A stretch of 5,276 nucleotides of DNA from JBEEJZ01 sp041168905. Its GTDB lineage: Bacteria > Pseudomonadota > Gammaproteobacteria > Burkholderiales > Burkholderiaceae_C. The translations under genes were made by a program, and so were the position numbers. The DNA lies in assembly GCA_041168905.1 (NCBI GenBank), contig JBEEJZ010000056.1, forward strand, positions 1 through 5,276. Direction: 5' to 3'. The notes below the pieces were generated by a model. It searched no databases, was not told the DNA's origin, and saw only the letters and a list, made by a program, of their open reading frames with translations. Shown here piece by piece: positions 1 to 5,276 of the stretch (positions are counted from its first letter, which is position 1; the number at the start of each line of letters is the position of its first letter).

Positions 1-337
1 GTTGGGGGCCGTCTTCGTCGGCATAGACGTTGTAAGTGACGCCGTTGTCCCGAATTTGGCGTTGCAGGCTGGCCGCGCGTTGGTTCAGGTCGCCCAGACC
101 ATCGTCTTCAGACAGCTTGAAAAACTGGTCCCAGGCCTCGCTGGCGGTCGTCGCACTCACGCCTGCCGGGCTGTTTGTGAGTTCGTCGAAATGCCCCGCC
201 AGCGCCGGGTCCGCAGGTGTTTCAACTGGCGTGCTGGGTGCACGCGTGGTCTGCCCTTGCGCCTGTGCCTGTGCCTGACTCAGCGCCGCCAAGGGGCGGG
301 CTGGGTCGGGTGGGAGGAGGTTGGGGTCAGCTTTCAC
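1..337 (-). CDS. Circularly permuted ATP-grasp protein (probable ATP-grasp/alpha-E), N-terminal part only
   Basis: This is the 5' end of a gene reading leftwards out of the window; about 112 residues are visible. The diagnostic stretch is RQIRDNGVTYNVYADE followed by DGPQ (about residues 93-112). It is preceded by HFDEL and by a WDQFFKL segment, which together are characteristic of the N-terminus of circularly permuted type 2 ATP-grasp proteins (the old DUF404/DUF407 family). Members are predicted to use ATP to form amide bonds and in Burkholderiales are often fused to an alpha-E domain; that part and the ATP-binding residues lie outside the window. The first ~45 residues are Pro/Ala/Gln-rich, look disordered, and include a QAQAQAQ run. 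The start is uncertain. No in-frame ATG exists after the in-frame TGA at 380-378, so GTG at 337 is chosen; TTG at 361 is the alternative, and neither has a clear ribosome binding site. The gene lies 53 bases downstream of the transglutaminase/DUF2126 gene on the same strand, so co-transcription and translational coupling are likely. The family call is firm; the function is inferred. Confidence 0.87.
   Translation of the reverse strand, partial: MKADPNLLPPDPARPLAALSQAQAQAQGQTTRAPSTPVETPADPALAGHFDELTNSPAGVSATTASEAWDQFFKLSEDDGLGDLNQRAASLQRQIRDNGVTYNVYADEDGPQ
261..277. repeat. Short tandem hexamer repeat (GCCTGT units) inside the ATP-grasp gene
   Basis: Two full GCCTGT units and a partial third unit lie in tandem. 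On the minus strand they encode part of a QAQAQAQ run in the low-complexity N-terminal region of the ATP-grasp protein. Because the unit is six bases, gain or loss of a unit would change the protein by two residues without shifting the frame. The tract is short and may simply reflect codon choice in a Gln/Ala-rich linker. Confidence 0.45.
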
Positions 338-390
338 GGCCAGCGAGTATGCCGCAAACAAAGACCCGCGACATTGTCAGAAGCGCCGGC

Positions 391-3300
391 TCAAACGCGA
401 CGCAGATCACGCGTGAACGGGAACTCCTTGCTGCCTGCGACCTTGATCGTCGCCGGTGGCACCTGCGTCACGCCGGGTGTGTGGCCCAGGGCCGTGAAGC
501 GCGACAGGCGCCGGCTCTCGGCCTCGTAAGAGTTGACCGGGAAGCTGTCGTAGTTGCGGCCACCCGGGTGAGCCACAAAGTACTGGCAACCGCCCACCGA
601 GCGCTTCATCCAGGTGTCGATCACGTCAAAGGTCAGCGGGGCATGCACGCCGATGGTGGGGTGCAGGCTCGAGGGTGGGTTCCAGGCCTTGTAGCGCACG
701 GCGGCGGCAAATTCGCCCACGGTGCCGGTGCTGTGCAGAGGCAGGGCCTCGCCGTTGCAGGTGATCACATAGCGGCTCTCGTTAAGGCCCTTGACATGCA
801 CCTCGATGCGTTCCAGGGACGAATCCACGTAGCGTGCAGTGCCGCCAGCCGAGCTTTCCTCGCCCATCACATGCCAGGGTTCCAGGGCGTTGCGCAGGGT
901 CAGCTCGATACCGGCAGCTTGCATGGAACCGATCATGGGGAATCGGAACTCGTAATGCGGCGCAAACCAGCTGGGGTCGAAGGCGTAGCCCGCCTGCTGC
1001 ATTTCTGCCATCACATCATCAAAGTCCATCTTGATGAACGAGGGCAGCATGTAGCGGTCATGCAGCTCGGTGCCCCAACGGGTGGCTGGTGCCTGGTAGG
1101 GCGTGTGCCAGAAGCGCGCCACCAGCGCACGGAGCAGCAGCTGCTGCACGATGCTCATGCGGGGGTGTGGTGGCATCTCGAACGCACGCAATTCCAGCAG
1201 GCCCAGGCGGCCCGTGGCCGAGTCGGGCGAGTACATCTTGTCGATCGAGAACTCGCTGCGGTGGGTGTTGCCGGTCACATCGATCAGGATGTTGCGCAGC
1301 GTGCGGTCCACCAGCCAGGGCGGCATGGACTGGCCATACAGCTCGCGGTTGGCGTAGATCTGCTCGATGGCGATTTCCAGCTCATACAACTGATCGTTGC
1401 GGGCTTCATCCACGCGGGGTGCCTGGCTCGTGGGGCCCACGAACATGCCGCTGAACAGATAACTGAGCGACGGGTGGTTGTGCCAGTACAGCAGCAGGCT
1501 GGCCAGCAGCTCGGGCTTGCGCAAAAACGGGCTGTCCGCGGGCGTGGCGCCGCCCATCACAAAGTGGTTGCCACCGCCGGTGCCGGTGTGGCGGCCGTCG
1601 GTCATGAACTTCTCAGCCGACAGGCGCGACTCAAATGCCGCGTTGTACAAGAACTCGGTGTTGTAGACCAGTTCTTTCCAGTGGGTGACCGGGTGGATGT
1701 TGACCTCGATCACGCCCGGGTCGGGGGTCACTTGCAGCAGTTTCAGACGTGGGTCGCGCGGGGGCGGGTAGCCTTCCAGAACCAGTTTCACGCCTTGCTC
1801 CTTGGCCGTTGCCTCGATGGCGGCCAGCAACTCCAGGTAGTCTTCCAGGCGCTCCAGCGGGGGCATGAAGACATACATGACGCCGGACTTTTGACCTACA
1901 GCCTCTGCCTTGGGGCCGCTGGCGCGGCGGGGGTCACGCACCTCCACACACAGTGCGGTGCGGGTGATCCAGTGGGCAGATTCCTGCCGATCTGGTGCGC
2001 GCACAAAGTCCGCAGGTTCGGCTTGCCGGGCACTGCGTGCCTGGGTCGACACCTCGCCGGCCTGGCCCGCTACCGCCTGGGCGCCTTGCAACTTGCGCGT
2101 GGCCTCCACGGCGCGGGCGGGGCCAGCAAGGTAGCCCGCGTTCGCGGTGGGCGACGCGCCGGCTGCCAAAGCGGCGCCGCGATAGCGAGCGGCCAGTGTG
2201 TCGTGACTGGGCAAGCTGCTGCGCGGGGTGCTGGGGTCCTGCTCTACCAGGTAGGGGTAGTCGCCCTGGCTAACCCAGGGCAGCGAATCCAGTGGCAGAC
2301 GCAGCCCCATGGGGGAGTCGCCAGGCATCAGGTACATGCGCTCATCGCGGAAAAACCAGGGGCCTGTGGTCCATCGGGGTCCAGCCAGGGCAGGTTGATC
2401 AGCCACCTTGACGGGCAGCACATAGCCCACCACCGAGTCCAGCTTTTGCTCGAACACGCGGCGCAGGCGCGCCCGCTCCATCTCGTCGTCCAGCTTCGAG
2501 TTGAAGGGGTCCACATTCACGGGCAGGCGACGCTCGCGCCACAGGTAATACCAGACGTCTTCGAAACCGGCCTGAATGAAGGCGTCGGTCACGCCGAGCC
2601 GGGTGGCCAGGCCGCGGATGAATCGGTCGGCATCCGCACTGGTGTAGTTTGATGGCTCGCGTTCGTCGGCAAACAGGCCGGGGTCGGACCAGACCGCTTG
2701 ACCATCTGCGCGCCAATAAATGTTCAAGGCCCAGCGCGGCAGTTGCTCGCCGGGGTACCACTTGCCCTGGCCAAAGTGCAGAAAGCCGCCCTGGCCGTAT
2801 TCGTCGCGCAACTTGTGCACCAGCTCGGTAGCAAAGCCGCGCTTGGTGGGGCCCAGGGCATCGGTGTTCCATTCGGCCGCGTCACGGTCGTTCACCGCCA
2901 CAAAGGTAGGCTCGCCACCCATGGTCAGGCGCACGTCGCCGGCGATCAGCTCCTGGTCCACAGCGGCACCCAGGGCCATCACGTCGGCCCACTGTTCTTC
3001 GGTGTAGGGCTTGGTGACGCGCGGTGATTCGTAAATGCGGGTCACAGCCATGTGGTGCGCAAATTCGACCTCGGCCTTGTCCATCACGCCTTCGATGGGC
3101 GCGGCGCCCGAGGGCTGCGGCGTGCAGGCCAGCGGTATGTGCCCCTCACCGGCAAGCAGGCCCGAGGTGGCGTCCAGCCCGATCCAGCCGGCACCGGGCA
3201 GGTAAACCTCGCACCAGGCGTGCAGGTCGGTGAAGTCGACCTCGGTGCCGCTGGGGCCATCCAGAGACTTCACATCCGGCTTGAGCTGGATCAAATAGCC

Positions 3301-3906
3301 CGATACAAAACGCGCCGCCAGACCGCAATGCCGCAGCAGCTGCACCAGCAGCCAGCCGGAATCACGGCAGGAGCCCGATTTCAATTTGAGCGTTTCCTCC
3401 GGGCTTTGTACGCCGGGCTCCATGCGGATCAGGTACCTGATGTCCTGGTGCAGCATCTGGTTGATGTCCACCAGAAAGTCGATGGTGCGCCGCTTTTTCA
3501 GGTTCACTTTGGACAGGTAAGCCTTCACCAGGGGAGTGAGGGCATCGGCCGCCAGATAGGGCGCGAGTTCCTGCTTGAGCAGTGGCTCGTAGGTAAACGG
3601 GAATTCCTCTGCCGCTGGCTCCAGGAAAAAGTCGAATGGGTTGTAGACCGCCATTTCGACCACGAGATCGACGGTGACCTTGAACTCCTGGGTTTTTTCG
3701 GGAAAGACGAGGCGGGCCTGGTAGTTGGCAAACGGATCCTGCTGCCAGTTCAAAAAGTGGCCGGTGGGCTCGACCTTGAGCGAGTACGACAGCACTTTGC
3801 TGCGGCAGTGGGGGGCCGGTCGCAGGCGGATCACTTGCGGGCCCAGGTTCACCAGCCGGTCGTACTGGTAGTGGGTGACGTGGTTCAGGGCAGCGTGGAT
3901 GGACAT
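391..3906 (-). CDS. Transglutaminase-like / DUF2126 (putative amidoligase) fusion protein, 1171 aa
   Basis: This is a complete gene. Residues ~1-90 (MSIHAALNHVTHYQYDR...) match the bacterial transglutaminase-like N-terminal domain. Residues ~150-260 are a transglutaminase core with its Cys-His-Asp triad intact: C180 in GSCRDS, H229 in DLHAWCEVY and D245 in WIGLDAT. From about residue 310 to the end lies DUF2126, annotated in domain databases as a putative amidoligase. It is recognised from DVRLTMGGEPTFV (from 324), GTGGGNHFVMGG (N780, H781) and the YWHNHPSLSYLFSG and GPTSQAPRVDEARND segments. An Ala-rich, low-complexity insert occupies about residues 557-643. The length is usual for the two-domain family. 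There is no signal peptide or membrane segment, so a cytoplasmic location is expected. ATG at 3906 is chosen because MSIHAALNH is the normal family start; the frame stays open to GTG at 4002, but that 32-residue extension looks non-homologous. The ribosome binding site is weak (ACGAG about 7 bases upstream). The protein is probably a peptide or amide-bond processing enzyme acting with the downstream ATP-grasp protein; its substrate is unknown. Confidence 0.95.
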   Translation of the reverse strand: MSIHAALNHVTHYQYDRLVNLGPQVIRLRPAPHCRSKVLSYSLKVEPTGHFLNWQQDPFANYQARLVFPEKTQEFKVTVDLVVEMAVYNPFDFFLEPAAEEFPFTYEPLLKQELAPYLAADALTPLVKAYLSKVNLKKRRTIDFLVDINQMLHQDIRYLIRMEPGVQSPEETLKLKSGSCRDSGWLLVQLLRHCGLAARFVSGYLIQLKPDVKSLDGPSGTEVDFTDLHAWCEVYLPGAGWIGLDATSGLLAGEGHIPLACTPQPSGAAPIEGVMDKAEVEFAHHMAVTRIYESPRVTKPYTEEQWADVMALGAAVDQELIAGDVRLTMGGEPTFVAVNDRDAAEWNTDALGPTKRGFATELVHKLRDEYGQGGFLHFGQGKWYPGEQLPRWALNIYWRADGQAVWSDPGLFADEREPSNYTSADADRFIRGLATRLGVTDAFIQAGFEDVWYYLWRERRLPVNVDPFNSKLDDEMERARLRRVFEQKLDSVVGYVLPVKVADQPALAGPRWTTGPWFFRDERMYLMPGDSPMGLRLPLDSLPWVSQGDYPYLVEQDPSTPRSSLPSHDTLAARYRGAALAAGASPTANAGYLAGPARAVEATRKLQGAQAVAGQAGEVSTQARSARQAEPADFVRAPDRQESAHWITRTALCVEVRDPRRASGPKAEAVGQKSGVMYVFMPPLERLEDYLELLAAIEATAKEQGVKLVLEGYPPPRDPRLKLLQVTPDPGVIEVNIHPVTHWKELVYNTEFLYNAAFESRLSAEKFMTDGRHTGTGGGNHFVMGGATPADSPFLRKPELLASLLLYWHNHPSLSYLFSGMFVGPTSQAPRVDEARNDQLYELEIAIEQIYANRELYGQSMPPWLVDRTLRNILIDVTGNTHRSEFSIDKMYSPDSATGRLGLLELRAFEMPPHPRMSIVQQLLLRALVARFWHTPYQAPATRWGTELHDRYMLPSFIKMDFDDVMAEMQQAGYAFDPSWFAPHYEFRFPMIGSMQAAGIELTLRNALEPWHVMGEESSAGGTARYVDSSLERIEVHVKGLNESRYVITCNGEALPLHSTGTVGEFAAAVRYKAWNPPSSLHPTIGVHAPLTFDVIDTWMKRSVGGCQYFVAHPGGRNYDSFPVNSYEAESRRLSRFTALGHTPGVTQVPPATIKVAGSKEFPFTRDLRRV

Positions 3907-4063
3907 GGAGGCTCGTTTATCTAAGGGTTCTGAACACGAAAGTGCGGGTTGACGATCGCCAGCCCGCAGTGACCCAGTAAATGTAAGCAAAAGCCGAGCC
4001 ACGTTGCCGGCGTGAGGCCAGGTATCTGGGCGGCGGGGTGGATGGGGCAGTTAGCATGTGTAC
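3907..4063. other. Divergent intergenic region between the DUF2126 operon and comEC
   Basis: These 157 bases separate two genes transcribed in opposite directions, so promoters for both should lie here or overlap the gene starts. I see no convincing sigma-70 promoter. A TTGACG hexamer at 3949-3954 reads towards comEC, but the nearest -10-like stretch (around TAAATG, 3978-3983) is too far away. On the minus strand a TAGATA-like hexamer at 3923-3918 lies too close to the start codon for a normal leader. The most structured element is the palindrome at 3943-3968. No small gene with family-like content was recognised. Confidence 0.7.
3943..3968. promoter_or_regulatory. 26-bp imperfect palindrome, candidate operator
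   Basis: This is a dyad with no spacer, centred on CGATCG (between 3955 and 3956). The outer arms are TGCGGG and CCCGCA, and 11 of 13 positions per arm are complementary. The mismatches are at the 7th and 10th positions of the arm. The palindrome starts 37 bases upstream of the transglutaminase/DUF2126 start codon and ends 95 bases before the comEC ATG, a suitable place for a dimeric repressor or activator. It overlaps the only TTGAC-type hexamer in the gap. Because there is no loop and no trailing T-run, it does not look like an intrinsic terminator. The symmetry is seen directly; the regulatory role is inferred. Confidence 0.35.
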
Positions 4064-5276
4064 ATGTCTCTCACTGCAACTTCGGGCTTCGCACCTGCAC
4101 GCTTGGGTTTGCCCTTGCTGGGCTGGGTCGTGGGTTCGGCGCTGCAGTTGCAGCAGGCGCAGTGGCTGTCCACCTGGCAAGACGCAACCATCGCTGCAAC
4201 GGGTGTAGCGATGGTGTGGTGGGCCACGCGGTGGCGGTGGCATCAATGGGGCAAGGCGCGTTGGGCCGCTGCCGCAGCGCTCTTGGTGGGCGCGGCTCTG
4301 GTGGCCTATGCGGTGACGGACCTGCGCGCCCAGCGCTATGGCTTGCAGGCGCTGGACCCCGGGCTGGAAGGGCGTAACTTGCGCGTCATCGGCAGGGTCG
4401 AGGCCATGGTGCAGCAAGACGAGCTGGGCACGCGCTTCAGGTTCAGGCCCCAAAGCGCCTCGCTGGATGGCCAGCCTGTGACTGTGCCAGCACGGGCGGA
4501 CCTGGCCTGGTACGGCAATACCGTGGACGGCGGTCGTGATGGACCCGGTGGCATGCTGGACATTTGGGCCCAAGCCCAGGCAGGCCCGCAGCAGGTGAGA
4601 CCGGGAGAAATCTGGGGCCTGACCGTGCGCTTGAAGGCGCCGCACGGTGCCAGCAACCCCATGGGCTTTGATTACGAGCTGGCGATGTGGGAGCAGGGTG
4701 TGCAGGCCGTGGGCTATGTGCGCACCGGTGCCAAGGACGAGCCCCCGCTGCGCCTGGCGCAAACCCATTGGCATCTGGTGGAGCAAGGGCGCCAGCGGGT
4801 GCGCGACCATATTTCTGCCACGGTGTCTGATCGGCGCTACGCCGGGCTGATCGCCGCCCTGGTGGTGGGCGATCAAAGAGCCATCGACCGCAGCGATTGG
4901 GACATCTTTCGGGCCACGGGCGTAGCCCATTTGATGAGCATTTCAGGCTTGCACATCACCATGTTTGCCTGGCTGGCTGCCGCTCTGGTGGGGGCGATCT
5001 GGCGGCGCTCGGTACGTCTGTGTCTGGCTTTCCCGGCACCCCATGCGGCCTTGCTGGGCGGGCTGCTTTTTGCCGCGGCCTATGCCGTGTTTTGTGGCTG
5101 GGGGATACCAGCGCAGCGCACCCTGCTGATGTTGCTGACCCTGTGCCTGCTGCGCCTGACCGGACGCCAGTGGCCCTGGCCCCAAACTTGGTTGCTGGCC
5201 TGCGCGGTGGTGGTGGCACTGGACCCCTGGGCTTTGCTGCAGGCGGGTTTTTGGCTCAGCTTTGTGGCGGTGGGGA
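4064..5276 (+). CDS. comEC: DNA internalization competence protein ComEC/Rec2, N-terminal part (truncated by window end)
   Basis: ComEC forms the inner-membrane channel that carries single-stranded DNA into the cytoplasm during natural transformation. About 404 residues are visible, roughly half of a usual ComEC/Rec2 protein. Hydrophobic segments lie at ~11-30, ~41-56 and 67-84. A soluble DUF4131/OB-fold-like region follows to about residue 240 and contains the typical NPMGFDYE motif (198-205). The Competence domain then begins: LIAALVVGD (262-270), the signature HLMSISGLHI (289-298), GIPAQRTLLM (347-356) and DPWALLQAGFWLSF (387-400). The frame is open and intact to the window edge. Any C-terminal metallo-beta-lactamase-like domain lies outside. 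ATG at 4064 is chosen; GTG at 4058, two codons earlier in the same frame, is the only other nearby start, because an in-frame TAG lies at 4052-4054. No strong ribosome binding site is present: the GGGG at 4044-4047 is 16 bases from the ATG and 10 from the GTG. The gene is divergent from the DUF2126 operon and functionally unrelated to it. Confidence 0.95.
   Translation, partial: MSLTATSGFAPARLGLPLLGWVVGSALQLQQAQWLSTWQDATIAATGVAMVWWATRWRWHQWGKARWAAAAALLVGAALVAYAVTDLRAQRYGLQALDPGLEGRNLRVIGRVEAMVQQDELGTRFRFRPQSASLDGQPVTVPARADLAWYGNTVDGGRDGPGGMLDIWAQAQAGPQQVRPGEIWGLTVRLKAPHGASNPMGFDYELAMWEQGVQAVGYVRTGAKDEPPLRLAQTHWHLVEQGRQRVRDHISATVSDRRYAGLIAALVVGDQRAIDRSDWDIFRATGVAHLMSISGLHITMFAWLAAALVGAIWRRSVRLCLAFPAPHAALLGGLLFAAAYAVFCGWGIPAQRTLLMLLTLCLLRLTGRQWPWPQTWLLACAVVVALDPWALLQAGFWLSFVAVG

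Noticed and set aside
338..390. An intrinsic terminator between the DUF2126 and ATP-grasp genes
   Set aside because: No GC-rich stem followed by a T-run is visible on the minus strand in this 53-base gap, so read-through as an operon is more likely.
2..529. A 175-codon open frame on the plus strand
   Set aside because: It is antisense to the ATP-grasp N-terminus (RQIRDNGVTYNVYADE on the minus strand) and to the end of the DUF2126 gene.
217..2652. An 811-codon open frame on the plus strand
   Set aside because: It lies almost wholly antisense to the transglutaminase/DUF2126 gene, whose protein has conserved motifs throughout. The plus-strand translation shows no recognisable family and has the composition typical of a mirror frame in high-GC DNA.
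3052..3924. A 290-codon open frame on the plus strand
   Set aside because: It is antisense to the transglutaminase domain coding region, including the catalytic Cys, His and Asp codons, and has no recognisable domain.
3949..3983. A sigma-70 promoter for comEC with TTGACG as -35
   Set aside because: No acceptable -10 hexamer lies 16-18 bases downstream. The best A/T-rich stretch is 20 or more bases away, so the hexamer is better explained as part of the palindrome.
3907..4002. A 32-residue N-terminal extension of the transglutaminase/DUF2126 protein from GTG at 4002
   Set aside because: The family typically begins at the MSIH... methionine. The extension would cover the intergenic palindrome and shows no conserved features.
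3917..4930. A 337-codon open frame on the minus strand
   Set aside because: It is antisense to comEC, which carries clear ComEC motifs. The minus-strand translation is rich in His, Pro, Gln and Arg without family features, and its end runs across the intergenic palindrome.

Overview
The window holds one complete gene and parts of two others. It most likely comes from a high-GC betaproteobacterium of the Burkholderiales, probably Comamonadaceae-like. That placement rests on base composition, the style of the proteins and general familiarity with such gene neighbourhoods. No marker gene is present, so it is an inference.

Layout: (1) Positions 1-337, minus strand: the first ~112 residues of a circularly permuted ATP-grasp protein, probably with a C-terminal alpha-E domain outside the window. 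The gene runs off the left edge. (2) Positions 391-3906, minus strand: a complete 1171-residue protein that joins an N-terminal bacterial transglutaminase-like region to a C-terminal DUF2126 (putative amidoligase) region. (3) Positions 3907-4063: a 157-base divergent intergenic region containing a 26-bp imperfect palindrome. (4) Positions 4064-5276, plus strand: the N-terminal ~404 residues of the DNA-uptake channel ComEC/Rec2, running off the right edge.

The two minus-strand genes are separated by about 53 bases (or 29 with an alternative start) and have no recognisable terminator between them, so they probably form an operon. Transglutaminase-like, DUF2126 and ATP-grasp/alpha-E genes recur together in many bacteria. 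Comparative genomics has proposed that they form a peptide or amide-bond synthesis or modification system, but the substrate is unknown. comEC is transcribed away from this operon and has an unrelated role in natural transformation. The intergenic region could carry promoters for both directions.

No RNA genes, insertion sequences, CRISPR arrays or phage genes were seen. The points most worth a second look are the intergenic palindrome, the unclear start of the ATP-grasp gene (no in-frame ATG, and an out-of-frame ATG just upstream), and the Ala-rich insert that splits the DUF2126 region.
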